A stretch of DNA of 64,000 nt from Falsiroseomonas sp041690465 (lineage in GTDB: Bacteria; Pseudomonadota; Alphaproteobacteria; Acetobacterales; Acetobacteraceae), in contig NZ_JAWLHG010000017.1 in the NCBI RefSeq assembly GCF_041690465.1, positions 38,842-102,841 of the forward strand. Reading direction: 5' to 3'. A program made the translations under genes and the position numbers. The notes under the pieces are model-generated. The model was not told the origin of the DNA. It worked only from the letters and a program-made list of their open reading frames with translations, and did no database searches. Below are positions 9,584 through 22,797 of the stretch, one piece after another (position 1 is the first letter of the stretch; each line of letters begins with the position of its first letter).

Positions 9584-9777
9584 CGCCCTGCCGGCCCCTC
9601 CCGCCCGGCTCCGGCGGCAGCGATCACGTTTCGCTGTGCGTCGGGGGCTTTGCGCGGCGGGTTGGTTCCACCACATTAAGCATGATGCTGCACAATGGCC
9701 GTGCGGCCGGGCCGCCCCGCAGGGGGCGCGCCGCCGCCGGCAGGCCTGGGCGCATGCCCGGGGTGAAAGGGATTGTC

Positions 9778-10422
9778 ATGTCTGAGCGCGACCCCGTCGA
9801 GGTCTACAACAACACCCTCGTCCCCATGGTCGTCGAGCAGACGGCGCGGGGCGAGCGCGCCTTCGACATCTATTCGCGCCTGCTGAAGGAGCGGATCGTC
9901 TTCCTGACCGGCCCGGTGTACGATCAGGTGGGCAGCCTGCTGTGCGCCCAGCTGCTGTTCCTGGAGAGCGAAAACCCCAACAAGGACATCGCCTTCTACA
10001 TCAACAGCCCGGGCGGCGTGGTCTCCGCCGGTCTCGCGATCTACGACACCATGCAATACATCCGGTCGCCGATTTCCACCGTCTGCATGGGCATGGCGGC
10101 CTCCATGGGCTCGCTGCTGCTGACGGCGGGCGAAAAGGGGAAGCGCTTCGCGCTGCCGAACAGCCGGATCATGGTGCACCAGCCCTCCGGCGGCGCCCAG
10201 GGCCAGGCGACGGACATCGAGATCCAGGCGCGCGAGATCCTGAAGCTGCGCCAGCGGCTGAACGAGATCTACGTGCACCACACCGGCCAGCCGATCGAGG
10301 CCATCCAGTCGAAACTCGAGCGCGACACCTATATGTCCGCCGAGGAAGCGCGCGATTTCGGCCTGATCGACCAGGTGGTCGCACAGCGCCCGGTGCCGCC
10401 CGCGGAGGCGGCGAAGAGCTGA
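9778..10422 (+). CDS. clpP: ATP-dependent Clp protease proteolytic subunit
   Basis: The serine-protease chamber of ClpXP/ClpAP. The catalytic serine lies in MAASMGSLLLTAG and the histidine in RIMVHQPSGG. PVEVYNNTLVPMVVEQ near the N-terminus is typical of alphaproteobacterial ClpP. Starting at ATG 9778 gives 214 residues and uses GAAAGGGA at the right distance. The frame is open from 9682, but the upstream codons encode an Arg/Gly-rich stretch unlike ClpP. clpX lies 205 bases downstream. Confidence 0.96.
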   Translation: MSERDPVEVYNNTLVPMVVEQTARGERAFDIYSRLLKERIVFLTGPVYDQVGSLLCAQLLFLESENPNKDIAFYINSPGGVVSAGLAIYDTMQYIRSPISTVCMGMAASMGSLLLTAGEKGKRFALPNSRIMVHQPSGGAQGQATDIEIQAREILKLRQRLNEIYVHHTGQPIEAIQSKLERDTYMSAEEARDFGLIDQVVAQRPVPPAEAAKS

Positions 10423-10627
10423 GCGGGGCCCTTCGGGGCGGGGGCGACCCCGTCCGGCCCTGTCCCGTCCCTGCCACGTTCCGTTGCCGGGGCGGGCCGG
10501 GGCGCGGTTCTGCTTTCCCCGGGGACAGCCGGGGGCTATGGTTCTGTTTGGCCGATCTCCTGGCAGGGAGTCGGGCGAAAGTTGACGCCGACCCCTTCGC
10601 ATGGAGGGGGAGGCTCCTGGAGCGCGC

Positions 10628-11884
<1,257 letters not shown>

Positions 11885-12079
11885 GCCGCATGGTTCAAGG
11901 CCCCCCACCCCTCCCTGCGACGCCGACCGGCCATGCGCCGGTCAGGTTCTTGCGGCGGTGGGGGGCGGGGGCCATCTGCATGACAATCCCGTGGTGCCGG
12001 GGCCGTGCCGAAAGAGGCGGAGGGCCATCGTTGGCCCCTCCGTGGGCGTCCCCGCACCGATCGTCCGAGCGAGGTCCAG

Positions 12080-14506
<2,427 letters not shown>

Positions 14507-14526
14507 CGCGGAGCGTGATGTTCGGG

Positions 14527-14560
14527 AAGGGCGTCCGCCTTGCGGCGGGCGCCCTTTTCC
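14527..14560 (+). terminator. Intrinsic terminator after lon
   Basis: An 11-bp stem (14529-14539 with 14544-14554, one G-T wobble) closes a TTGC loop and is followed by TTTT. It sits about 20 bases after the lon stop and ends the clp/lon transcript before hupB. Confidence 0.85.
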
Positions 14561-14776
14561 GTTGTGACGGCTGGTTTCCGGCACCGAGGGTGCCGGGGTC
14601 ACCCCAGCCGCAGGCGGGGGGCCTGTCTTCGTCGTCCCGAGCGGCCTGCAAGGGGCGGCCCTTCCCCGCGAATCGGGGTGGGGCGCACGTTGACGCGACC
14701 GAAACGGCGCGCCTAGAGTCGCCGTGAAAAGGGGCCGGGTCGTCTGCCTGTTTCTGCGGGGAAGCTGGGGGGTGGG

Positions 14777-15049
14777 ATGAACAAGCAGGATCTCGTTGCC
14801 GTCGTCGCCGAGGCGGGCGATCTGCCGAAGGCGAAGGCGGGCGATGTGCTCGACGCGCTGTTCGAGGCGATTCAGACGGCGCTGAAGACGCAGCAGGAGG
14901 TCCGCGTGGTCGGCTTCGGCACCTTCTCGACGTCGAAGCGCAAGGCCGGCAAGGGTCGCAATCCACGCACCGGCGAGGAGATCACGATCCCGGCCAGCAC
15001 CACGGTTCGGTTCAAGGCCGGCAAGGGCCTGAAGGATGCCGTGAGCTGA
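14777..15049 (+). CDS. hupB: DNA-binding protein HU
   Basis: A 90-residue histone-like protein that bends and compacts DNA as a dimer. It starts MNKQDLVAVVAEAG. It has the family signature around GFGTFSTSKRKAGKGRNP, where the beta arms contact DNA, and ends with TTVRFKAGKGLKDAV. A G-rich ribosome-binding stretch (GGGGGGTGGG) precedes ATG 14777. It follows lon, as in many proteobacteria, but is separated by a terminator, so it is likely transcribed from its own promoter in the 14561-14776 gap. A terminator follows the gene. Confidence 0.96.
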   Translation: MNKQDLVAVVAEAGDLPKAKAGDVLDALFEAIQTALKTQQEVRVVGFGTFSTSKRKAGKGRNPRTGEEITIPASTTVRFKAGKGLKDAVS

Positions 15050-15090
15050 GTTTCGCCTGCCGGCATTGGGTCGGAGGGACGTGCATAGGC

Positions 15091-15120
15091 GGCCGATCCT
15101 GCGGAGGATCGGCCCCTTTT
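15091..15120 (+). terminator. Intrinsic terminator after hupB
   Basis: A perfect 9-bp stem, GGCCGATCC (15091-15099) with GGATCGGCC (15106-15114), closes a TGCGGA loop and is followed by CCTTTT. It lies 41 bases after the hupB stop. Confidence 0.9.
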
Positions 15121-15184
15121 GCATGTGGCGCTGAAAGCTGGCCTCTTGGCGTGCAAGACAGGTCGGCGTAGGGCAGGGGTGCGG

Positions 15185-15256
15185 GGGCGCTTAGCTCAGC
15201 GGTAGAGCGCCTGTCTTACACACAGGATGTCGGCGGTTCGAATCCGTCAGCGCCCA
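15185..15256 (+). tRNA. tRNA-Val (anticodon TAC)
   Basis: Acceptor arm GGGCGCT pairs with AGCGCCC. The D arm is TAGCTCAGCGGTAGAGC. The anticodon stem CCTGT/ACAGG has loop CTTACAC with anticodon TAC. The T arm contains GGTTCGAATCC, the discriminator is A, and CCA is not encoded. Confidence 0.96.
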
Positions 15257-15457
15257 TTCCTTCTGCGGGAAAGCCGCGGAAGAACCCCCTGGACGGGGCC
15301 GGATCCCGAGGGCGTTCGGCGGAGCGGCCTGCGCGACGCTGCCGCGCAGTGCGGCTGACCAGCGGTGAAACTGTCCTTCGTCCCGCCACGAAATGCCGCA
15401 CCCCGCCGCTTGACACCTCCGCCCTCCCCCCGTATTTCCCGCCGCCTGTCGCGCTAT

Positions 15458-15534
<77 letters not shown>

Positions 15535-15797
15535 CGCCGCGCATCTCCCCATTGAAACCGTTAATTCGTTCGGGCTGGACGTTCCGGCTTTGGCTGCACA
15601 TCTCGCGAGTTGTGATTCATCGCCGCCTGCCCCTATGGCGGAGCGCGCGGGGCGCGGCTAATGTCCGGCCACGCTGCGGTGCGGCATCGGCGGGGCCCTG
15701 CGGGACAACACGCGGGAGGCCCGCCTTTGGCGCGGCGCTGCGTCACCGCGGGACGCAAGATCCCGGGTCTGGTTCGGCAAGGCGAAAGCACAGGCAC

Positions 15798-16166
15798 ATG
15801 ACCCAGCCGCTGCTGGCGGAGTATTTTCCGATCCTCGTTTTCCTCGGGATCGCCGCGGCCATCGCCAGTGCGATGGTGGGCGGCGCGATGTTGGCTGCGC
15901 ACCAGAAGCCGAACCCGGAGAAGCTCTCGGCCTATGAGTGCGGCTTCGAGCCGTTCGACGACACGCGCCGGCGCTTCGACGTGCGATTCTACCTGGTGGC
16001 GATCCTCTTCATCATCTTCGACCTGGAGGTCGCATTCCTGTTCCCCTGGGCGGTCAGCCTGGGCGAGATCGGCTGGTTCGGCTTCCTCTCGATGATGGGC
16101 TTCCTCGGCGTACTGACCGTGGGCTTCATCTACGAATGGCGGAAGGGCGCGCTGGACTGGGAATGA
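15798..16166 (+). CDS. nuoA: NADH-quinone oxidoreductase subunit A
   Basis: A 122-residue membrane subunit of complex I with three predicted transmembrane helices. The conserved loop YECGFEPFDDTRRRFDVRFYLVA lies between helices 1 and 2. ATG 15798 (MTQPLLAEYF) gives the normal length; the frame is open from 15552 but upstream codons overlap the tRNA-proximal spacer. It is the first gene of a complete nuoA-N operon. The operon promoter should lie in the 263-base gap after tRNA-Asp. Confidence 0.96.
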   Translation: MTQPLLAEYFPILVFLGIAAAIASAMVGGAMLAAHQKPNPEKLSAYECGFEPFDDTRRRFDVRFYLVAILFIIFDLEVAFLFPWAVSLGEIGWFGFLSMMGFLGVLTVGFIYEWRKGALDWE

Positions 16167-16220
16167 CGTCGAAGGGCGCTGCCTGAACCTCGGGCGCGGC
16201 GGGCGCCGGGAGAGAATGCA

Positions 16221-16808
16221 ATGAGTGCTACCAATTCCGAAGCGGTCGCGCCGATGGGCGCGCGGGACGAAATGCTCTGGAACCGGGAGGCGTTGCCCCC
16301 CGGCCCGGCGCAGGACGCGGTGATCAAGGGCATCACCGGCGAGATGGAGGAGAAGGGCTTCGTCGTCGCCAACCTGGACAAGGTGGTGAACTGGGCGCGC
16401 ACGGGCAGCCTCTGGCCGATGACCTTCGGGCTGGCCTGCTGCGCCGTGCCGATGATCCACGCCTACATGGCGCGCTACGACCTCGACCGGTTCGGCATCA
16501 TCCCGCGCGGCTCGCCGCGGCAGAGCGACGTGATGATCGTCGCCGGCACGCTGACCAACAAGATGGCGCCTGCGCTGCGCAAGGTCTACGACCAGATGAG
16601 CGAGCCGCGCTGGGTGATCAGCATGGGCAGCTGCGCCAATGGCGGCGGCTACTATCACTACAGCTATTCGGTGGTGCGCGGCTGCGACCGGATCGTGCCG
16701 GTGGATGTCTATGTGCCGGGCTGCCCGCCCACGGCGGAGGCGCTGGTGTACGGGATCCTGCAGTTGCAGAAGAAGATCCGCCGGACGGGGACCATCCTCC
16801 GTGGCTGA
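16221..16808 (+). CDS. nuoB: NADH-quinone oxidoreductase subunit B (N2 cluster)
   Basis: A 195-residue peripheral-arm subunit that binds the terminal [4Fe-4S] cluster N2, which passes electrons to quinone. The ligand cysteines are visible as the tandem pair in LACCAVPM, in GSCANGGGYY and in VPGCPPT. The N-terminus carries a short variable extension. A GGGAGAG ribosome-binding site precedes ATG 16221. nuoC begins within a few bases of the stop. Confidence 0.97.
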   Translation: MSATNSEAVAPMGARDEMLWNREALPPGPAQDAVIKGITGEMEEKGFVVANLDKVVNWARTGSLWPMTFGLACCAVPMIHAYMARYDLDRFGIIPRGSPRQSDVMIVAGTLTNKMAPALRKVYDQMSEPRWVISMGSCANGGGYYHYSYSVVRGCDRIVPVDVYVPGCPPTAEALVYGILQLQKKIRRTGTILRG

Positions 16809-16812
16809 GCGG

Positions 16813-17457
16813 ATGAGCCTCGCGGACCTCGGTGCCGCCATCGCCACCGCCGCCGGCCCTGCGGTGGAGGAAGCCTATGTCGAGCGCGGGCAGGAGCTGG
16901 TGCTGCGGGCGACGCGCGCCGGGCTGCTGCCGCTGATGACGCTGCTGCGCGACGACCCGCGGCTGGCCTTCGAGCAGCTGGTGGACCTCTGCGGCGTGGA
17001 CTACCCCGAAGCCGCCGAGCGCTTCCAGGTGGTCTACAACCTGCTCAGCCTGACGCATAACCGGCGCATCCGCGTGATCGTCACGACCGACGAGGCGACA
17101 CCGGTGCCGAGCGTCAGCGGCATCTGGCCGACCGCCACCTGGTTCGAGCGCGAGGCCTGGGACATGTACGGCATCGTCTTCGAGGGCCTGTCCGACCTGC
17201 GTCGCCTGCTCACCGATTACGGCTTCGAGGGCCACCCGCTGCGCAAGGACTTCCCGCTGACCGGCTATGTCGAGGTGCGGTACGACGAGACGCGCAAGCA
17301 GGTGGTGTATGAGCCGGTCGCGCTGACGCAGGATTTCCGCAACTTCGATTTCCTCTCGCCCTGGGAAGCGATGACCACGCTTCCGGGCGACGAGAAGGTG
17401 CACCTCACCCGTGCCGAGCGCGGGCAGATAGAAGATTCCTCTGGGGGTCCGCGATGA
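16813..17457 (+). CDS. nuoC: NADH-quinone oxidoreductase subunit C
   Basis: A 214-residue (from ATG 16813) peripheral-arm subunit that packs against NuoD near the quinone site. Family landmarks are the WFEREAWDMYGI segment and GHPLRKDFPLTGYVE. GTG at 16801, overlapping the nuoB stop, is an alternative start adding four residues. ATG 16813 has a purine-rich GAGCGG just upstream. nuoC and nuoD are separate here, unlike the NuoCD fusion of E. coli. The stop overlaps nuoD (ATGA). Confidence 0.95.
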   Translation: MSLADLGAAIATAAGPAVEEAYVERGQELVLRATRAGLLPLMTLLRDDPRLAFEQLVDLCGVDYPEAAERFQVVYNLLSLTHNRRIRVIVTTDEATPVPSVSGIWPTATWFEREAWDMYGIVFEGLSDLRRLLTDYGFEGHPLRKDFPLTGYVEVRYDETRKQVVYEPVALTQDFRNFDFLSPWEAMTTLPGDEKVHLTRAERGQIEDSSGGPR

Positions 17458-18734
17458 GCGGCAGTTCTTCCATGGCGTCCGAGGCGGGGCCGCTGGCGGC
17501 TTCCGCCGATCCCGCCGCCTTCGCCTCCGCCACCGGAGACGGCCTGCAGCGCCGGACGATCGAGGTGGATTCGCACACCATCAATTTCGGCCCGCAGCAC
17601 CCGGCGGCGCATGGCGTGCTGCGCCTCATCCTGGAGATGAAGGGCGAGGTGGTGGAGCGCGCCGACCCGCATATCGGCCTGCTGCATCGCGGCACCGAGA
17701 AGCTGATGGAGTACAAGACGTATCTCCAGGCGATGCCCTACATGGACCGCCTGGACTACGTCTCGCCGATGTGCATGGAGCACAGCTTCGTTTTGGCGAC
17801 CGAGCGGCTGCTCGGCATCGAGGCCGAGGTGCCGGATCGCGCCCGCTGGATCCGCACGATGTTCGCGGAGATCACGCGAATCGCGAACCACCTGCTGAAC
17901 ATCACCACCTATGCGCTCGATGTCGGCGCCATCACGCCTTCCCTCTGGGGCTTCGAGCAGCGCGAGCCGCTGCTGGAATTCTACGAGGCGGTCGGCGGCA
18001 GCCACTACCACGTCAACTACTTCCGAGCCGGCGGTGTCTCGCGCGACCTCCCCGCGGGGCTTGAGGACCGGATTGCCGCCTGGTGCAGGCAATTCCCGAG
18101 ATTCCTCGACGACCTCGAAGGGCTGCTGAGCCAGAACCGCATCTTCAAGCAGCGCACCGTGGATATCGGCGTGATGACCGCGGAGCAGGCGATGGCCTGG
18201 GGGTTCTCCGGCCCCTGCCTGCGCGCATCGGGCTGCGCATGGGACCTGCGCAAGTCGCAGCCCTATGACATGTACGACCGTGTCGAGTTCGACGTGCCGG
18301 TCGGGGTGCATGGCGACTGCTACGACCGTTATCTGGTGCGCATGCAGGAGATGCGTCAGAGCCTGCGCATCGTCGAGCAATGCCTGGCGCAGATGAAGCC
18401 CGGCCCGATCAAGATCCAGGACAACAAGATCGTCCCGCCCTCGCGCGCCGACATGAAGCGCTCGATGGAAAGTCTGATCCATCACTTCAAGCTCTATACC
18501 GAGGGCTACCACGTGCCGGCGGGCGCGACCTACACCGTGACCGAGGCGCCGAAGGGCGAGTTCGGAGTGTACATGGTGGCCGACGGCACCAACCGGCCGT
18601 ACCGCGTGAAGATCCGCGCGCCCGGCTTCGCGCATCTGCAGGCGATGGAGGTGCTGTCCAAGGGGCACATGCTGGCGGATGCGGTCGCCATCATCGGCAG
18701 CCTCGACATCGTCTTCGGGGAGATCGACCGGTGA
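17454..18734 (+). CDS. nuoD: NADH-quinone oxidoreductase subunit D (49 kDa)
   Basis: A 426-residue subunit related to the large subunit of NiFe hydrogenases, which forms the quinone pocket with NuoB. Visible landmarks are FGPQHPAAHGVLRL and HIGLLHRGTEKLMEYKTY in the N-terminal half, plus the C-terminal GHMLADAVAIIGSLDIVFGEIDR. About 35 N-terminal residues are Ala/Ser-rich and not part of the conserved core, so an internal start at 17472 is possible. It overlaps nuoC at the 5' end and nuoE at the 3' end (GTGA). Confidence 0.97.
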   Translation: MSGSSSMASEAGPLAASADPAAFASATGDGLQRRTIEVDSHTINFGPQHPAAHGVLRLILEMKGEVVERADPHIGLLHRGTEKLMEYKTYLQAMPYMDRLDYVSPMCMEHSFVLATERLLGIEAEVPDRARWIRTMFAEITRIANHLLNITTYALDVGAITPSLWGFEQREPLLEFYEAVGGSHYHVNYFRAGGVSRDLPAGLEDRIAAWCRQFPRFLDDLEGLLSQNRIFKQRTVDIGVMTAEQAMAWGFSGPCLRASGCAWDLRKSQPYDMYDRVEFDVPVGVHGDCYDRYLVRMQEMRQSLRIVEQCLAQMKPGPIKIQDNKIVPPSRADMKRSMESLIHHFKLYTEGYHVPAGATYTVTEAPKGEFGVYMVADGTNRPYRVKIRAPGFAHLQAMEVLSKGHMLADAVAIIGSLDIVFGEIDR

Positions 18735-19417
18735 GCGAGGACATCCGCAAGGACGGCGCGCAGTCGCTCGGCGGCGGCTGGGGGGCCACGCATGCGGCCG
18801 ACCGGGAGCACCCGGAACAGCCGACGCATTTCGAGTTCGACGCAGAGAGCAACGCGCAGATCGACAAGATCGTCGCGCGCTATCCCGCGGGCAAGCAGGC
18901 CAGCGCGGTGATCCCGCTGCTCTATGTCGCGCAGAAGCAGATGGGGCGGCAGACCGGCAGCGCCTGGGTGCCGCGCGTGGCGATGGACGTGATCGGCGCA
19001 CGGCTCGGCATGCCGCCGATCCGCGTCTATGAGGTCGCGACCTTCTACTTCATGTTCAACACGCGCCCTATCGGCCGTTTTCACCTGCAGGTCTGCGGCA
19101 CAACGCCCTGCATGCTTCGTGGCAGCGATGACGTGCTGCGGGCCTGCAAGGATGCCGGGCACGTGAAGGGCTATGGCCACACCTCGCCGGACGGGCTGTT
19201 CACGCTGACCGAGGTGGAATGCCTCGGCGCCTGCGTGAACGCGCCGGTGCTGCAGGTGGACGACGACTACTACGAGGACCTCGATTACGACCGCACGGTC
19301 GCGCTGATTGAGGCGCTGAAGCGCGGTGAGCGGCCGCAGCCGGGCAGCACCATCGGCCGCCAGACCAGCGCGCCGGAAGGTGGCCCGCTGACGTTGCTCG
19401 ACGTGGCGGGGGAATAG
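18731..19417 (+). CDS. nuoE: NADH-quinone oxidoreductase subunit E
   Basis: A 228-residue thioredoxin-fold subunit holding the [2Fe-2S] cluster N1a. Ligand cysteines lie in CGTTPCM and CLGACVNAP. Translation most likely starts at GTG 18731, which overlaps the nuoD stop codon, because no ATG occurs before the conserved region and the coupling matches the rest of the operon. An Asp/His-rich N-terminal extension of about 35 residues precedes the conserved domain. It works with NuoF and NuoG in the NADH dehydrogenase module. Confidence 0.95.
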   Translation: MSEDIRKDGAQSLGGGWGATHAADREHPEQPTHFEFDAESNAQIDKIVARYPAGKQASAVIPLLYVAQKQMGRQTGSAWVPRVAMDVIGARLGMPPIRVYEVATFYFMFNTRPIGRFHLQVCGTTPCMLRGSDDVLRACKDAGHVKGYGHTSPDGLFTLTEVECLGACVNAPVLQVDDDYYEDLDYDRTVALIEALKRGERPQPGSTIGRQTSAPEGGPLTLLDVAGE

Positions 19418-19421
19418 GCCG

Positions 19422-20726
19422 ATGGCACTCTCCGACAAGGACAGGATCTTCACCAACCTGTACGGCGTGCAGGATTGGCGCCTGCCCGCGGCGCAGCGGC
19501 GCGGCAACTGGGATGGGACCAAGGGCATCCTGGAGAAGGGCCGCGACTGGATCATCGAGGAGATGAAGCAGTCCGGCCTGCGCGGCCGGGGTGGCGCGGG
19601 CTTCCCGACCGGGATGAAATGGTCCTTCATGCCGAAGCAGGCGAGCGAGCGGCCGCATTACCTCGTGGTCAACGCCGACGAGTCCGAGCCCGGGACCTGC
19701 AAGGATCGCGACATCATCCGGCACGATCCGCACACGCTGATCGAGGGCTGCCTCATCGCCGGCTTCGCGATGGGCGCGCATGCCGGCTACATCTACATCC
19801 GCGGCGAATACTACAACGAGAGCGTCGTGCTGGAGGCCGCCATCCAGGAGGCCTACGATGCCGGCCTGCTCGGGAAGAATGCCGCAGGCAGCGGCTGGGA
19901 TTTCGACCTCTACGTCCATCGCGGGGCAGGGGCCTATATCTGCGGCGAAGAGACGGCGCTGATCGAAAGCCTCGAGGGCAAGAAAGGCATGCCGCGGCTG
20001 AAGCCGCCATTCCCCGCCGCCGTCGGGCTCTACGGCGCGCCGACCACGGTGAACAACGTCGAGACCATTGCCGTGGTGCCGACCATCCTCCGCCGCGGTG
20101 CGGCCTGGTTCGCCGGCTTCGGGCGGCCGAAGAACTCCGGCACCAAGATCTTCTGCCTGCAGGGGCACGTGAACAAGCCATGCAACGTGGAAGAGGAGAT
20201 GAGCATCCCGCTGCGGGAACTCATCGAGCGCCACGCCGGCGGCGTGCGCGGCGGCTGGGACAATCTGCTCTGCGTGATCCCCGGCGGGAGCTCCACGCCG
20301 CTGATCCCGAAGAGCGTGTGCGACGACGTGCTGATGGATTTCGATGCGCTGCGCGAGCACAAGACCGGGCTCGGCACCGCGGGCGTGATCGTGATGGACA
20401 AGTCCACCGATATCGTCCGCGCCATCGCGCGGCTGTCGAAGTTCTACAAGCATGAGAGCTGCGGCCAGTGCACGCCCTGCCGTGAAGGCATGGGTTGGGT
20501 CAGCCGCATGATGGAACGCATGGTCGAAGGCCGCGCCGAGATCGAGGAGATCGACCTGCTCGAGGAAGTCACCCGCCGCATCGAGGGCCACACCATCTGC
20601 GCGCTCGCCGATGGCGGCGTCTGGCCGGTGCAGGGCCTGATCCGGCATTTCCGCCCGGTGATGGAGGAGCGCATCGCCGAGTACAAGCGGCGCGTCGCGC
20701 GGCCTCTCCCGATGGCGGCGGAGTAG
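19422..20726 (+). CDS. nuoF: NADH-quinone oxidoreductase subunit F (NADH/FMN-binding)
   Basis: A 434-residue flavoprotein that oxidises NADH through FMN and cluster N3. The glycine-rich nucleotide site GRGGAGFPTGMKW is at about residues 50-62. The FMN/NADH region GAYICGEETALIESLEG follows, and the cluster ligands are in ESCGQCTPCREG. Length is normal for the family. It starts four bases after the nuoE stop. Confidence 0.97.
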   Translation: MALSDKDRIFTNLYGVQDWRLPAAQRRGNWDGTKGILEKGRDWIIEEMKQSGLRGRGGAGFPTGMKWSFMPKQASERPHYLVVNADESEPGTCKDRDIIRHDPHTLIEGCLIAGFAMGAHAGYIYIRGEYYNESVVLEAAIQEAYDAGLLGKNAAGSGWDFDLYVHRGAGAYICGEETALIESLEGKKGMPRLKPPFPAAVGLYGAPTTVNNVETIAVVPTILRRGAAWFAGFGRPKNSGTKIFCLQGHVNKPCNVEEEMSIPLRELIERHAGGVRGGWDNLLCVIPGGSSTPLIPKSVCDDVLMDFDALREHKTGLGTAGVIVMDKSTDIVRAIARLSKFYKHESCGQCTPCREGMGWVSRMMERMVEGRAEIEEIDLLEEVTRRIEGHTICALADGGVWPVQGLIRHFRPVMEERIAEYKRRVARPLPMAAE

Positions 20727-20732
20727 CGCGCC

Positions 20733-22790
20733 ATGGCGAAGATCATCGTGGACGGCATCGAGGTCGAAGTCCCGAACGGGGCGACGGTGCTGCAGGCCTG
20801 CGAGGCCGCAGGCAAGGAGATCCCGCGCTTCTGCTACCACGAGCGGCTGAGCGTCGCCGGCAATTGCCGCATGTGCCTGGTCGAGGTCGAGAAGGCGCCG
20901 AAGCCCATCGCCTCCTGCGCCTATCCCGTTGCGGACGGCATGGTGGTGAAGACCGACAGCCCGATGGTGCGCAATGCGCGCCGTGGCGTCATGGAGTTCC
21001 TGCTGATAAACCACCCGCTCGACTGCCCGATCTGCGACCAGGGCGGCGAGTGCGACCTGCAGGACCAGGCCGTGGCCTACGGGATGGACCACAGCCGCTA
21101 TCGCGAGCCAAAGCGGGTGGTGAAGGACAAGTATGTCGGCCCGCTGATCAAGACGATCATGACGCGCTGCATCCAGTGCACGCGCTGCATCCGCTTCGCG
21201 AGCGAGGTCGCCGGCGTGCCGGAACTCGGCGCAACGGGCCGCGGCGAGGCGATGGAGGTCGGCACCTATGTCGAGAAGGCGCTGACGACCGAGCTCTCCG
21301 GCAATTTGATCGACATCTGCCCGGTCGGCGCGCTGACCAGCCGGCCCTATGCCTTCGTCTCGCGGCCCTGGGAGCTGCGCAAGACCGACAGCATCGATGT
21401 CCAGGATGCGACGGGCACCAACATCCGCATCGACAATCGTGGGCCCGAGGTGCTGCGCATCCTGCCGCGTATCAATGACGACGTGAACGAGGAGTGGATG
21501 GCCGACCGCGGCCGCTTCTCGTTCGACGGGCTGAAGCGCAAGCGGCTGGACCGGCCCTGGGTGAAGGTTGACGGCAGGCTGAAGCCGGCGAGCTGGGGCG
21601 AGGCGTTCCGCGTCATCGCGACGAAGCTGCGCGGTCTGCCGGCGGAGCGCATCGGCGCGGTGGCGGGCGACCTGGTGGAGGCGGAGAGCACCTTTGCGCT
21701 GAAGGCGCTGATGAGTGCGATCGGTTCCCAGAACCTTGATTGCCGGCAGGATGGTGCGGCGATCGATGCGACGCGGCGCGACTTCTACCTGTTCAACACG
21801 ACCATCGCCGGCATCGACCAGGCCGATGCGCTGCTGATCGTCGGCAGCGATCCGCGCAAGGAAGCGCCGGTGATCAATGCGCGCATCCGCAAGCGCTGGG
21901 TGTTGGGCAAGTTCCCCATCGGACGCATTGGGCCGGCGGGCGTGGACCTGACCTATCCGCACCAGCATCTCGGCGACGGGCCGGAGGTGCTGCGTGCGCT
22001 GCTCGATGGTTCGCATCCCTTCATGGAGACGCTGAAGGCAGCGAAGAACCCGATGGTGATCGTAGGACGCGGCGCGCTGGCGCGGCGCGACGGGCTCGCG
22101 GTGCTCGCGGCGGCGTGGCAGGTGGCGGCGGCGGCGAATGCGCTGCGGCCGGACTGGCATGGAATCAATCTTCTGCACCTGTTCGGCGGGCAGGTCGGGG
22201 CGCTGGAACTCGGTTTCCTGCCGGGTCCGCAGGGGAAGACGCTCGGTGCGATGCTGGGCGGCGGCGTGGATGCGATGTGGCTGCTCGGCGCGGACGGCTT
22301 CGACCCGTCGCTGATCCCGGCGGAGACGTTCGTGATCTACCAGGGCCATCATGGCGACCGCGCCGCGGGCCGCGCCGACGTGATCCTGCCCGGCGCCGCC
22401 TACACCGAGAAGGACGGTACCTACGTCAACACCGAAGGCCGCGTGCAGCGCGCCTGGCTCTCGGTGCACGCGCCGGGGGATGCGCGCGAGGACTGGCGCA
22501 TCATCCGCGCGGCGGGCGAGACGATGGGCCTGCGCCTGCCCTTCGACGACCTGGCGCAGCTTCGCGCCGCGATGACTCAGGCGGCGCCGGTGCTGGCGCA
22601 GCCGTTCGAGCGGCGTGGTTGCGAGGACGCGGCTGGTCCGGCGGGCGACCCGGCACAGATGTCGGACGCGCCCTTCGCGCTGCCGATCGCCCAGTACCAC
22701 CTGGCCGACGCGATCGCGCGTGCCTCGGACGTGATGGCGGAATGCGCGCGCACCTATGGCGGACAGCCGACCCTGCAGGCGGCGGAGTGA
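20733..22790 (+). CDS. nuoG: NADH-quinone oxidoreductase subunit G
   Basis: A 685-residue iron-sulfur subunit. The N-terminal ferredoxin-like domain ligates a [2Fe-2S] cluster (FCYHERLSVAGNCRMCLVE). Further cysteines occur in CPICDQGGECDLQDQ, CIQCTRCIRF and IDICPVGAL. The C-terminal molybdopterin-oxidoreductase-like domain (from about residue 220) is structural in complex I. Length is typical of alphaproteobacteria and mitochondria and shorter than E. coli NuoG. Confidence 0.97.
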   Translation: MAKIIVDGIEVEVPNGATVLQACEAAGKEIPRFCYHERLSVAGNCRMCLVEVEKAPKPIASCAYPVADGMVVKTDSPMVRNARRGVMEFLLINHPLDCPICDQGGECDLQDQAVAYGMDHSRYREPKRVVKDKYVGPLIKTIMTRCIQCTRCIRFASEVAGVPELGATGRGEAMEVGTYVEKALTTELSGNLIDICPVGALTSRPYAFVSRPWELRKTDSIDVQDATGTNIRIDNRGPEVLRILPRINDDVNEEWMADRGRFSFDGLKRKRLDRPWVKVDGRLKPASWGEAFRVIATKLRGLPAERIGAVAGDLVEAESTFALKALMSAIGSQNLDCRQDGAAIDATRRDFYLFNTTIAGIDQADALLIVGSDPRKEAPVINARIRKRWVLGKFPIGRIGPAGVDLTYPHQHLGDGPEVLRALLDGSHPFMETLKAAKNPMVIVGRGALARRDGLAVLAAAWQVAAAANALRPDWHGINLLHLFGGQVGALELGFLPGPQGKTLGAMLGGGVDAMWLLGADGFDPSLIPAETFVIYQGHHGDRAAGRADVILPGAAYTEKDGTYVNTEGRVQRAWLSVHAPGDAREDWRIIRAAGETMGLRLPFDDLAQLRAAMTQAAPVLAQPFERRGCEDAAGPAGDPAQMSDAPFALPIAQYHLADAIARASDVMAECARTYGGQPTLQAAE

Positions 22791-22797
22791 GCTGACG

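Noticed and set aside
9650..9679. Possible sigma70-type promoter upstream of clpP (TTGCGC, 18-base spacer, CATTAA)
   Set aside because: Only about half of each hexamer matches the consensus, which is near chance level in this DNA.
11945..11980. Possible heat-shock (RpoH) promoter upstream of lon, with CTTG and a CCAT box
   Set aside because: The spacing (about 19 bases) and the weak second box do not fit the alphaproteobacterial RpoH consensus well enough to annotate.
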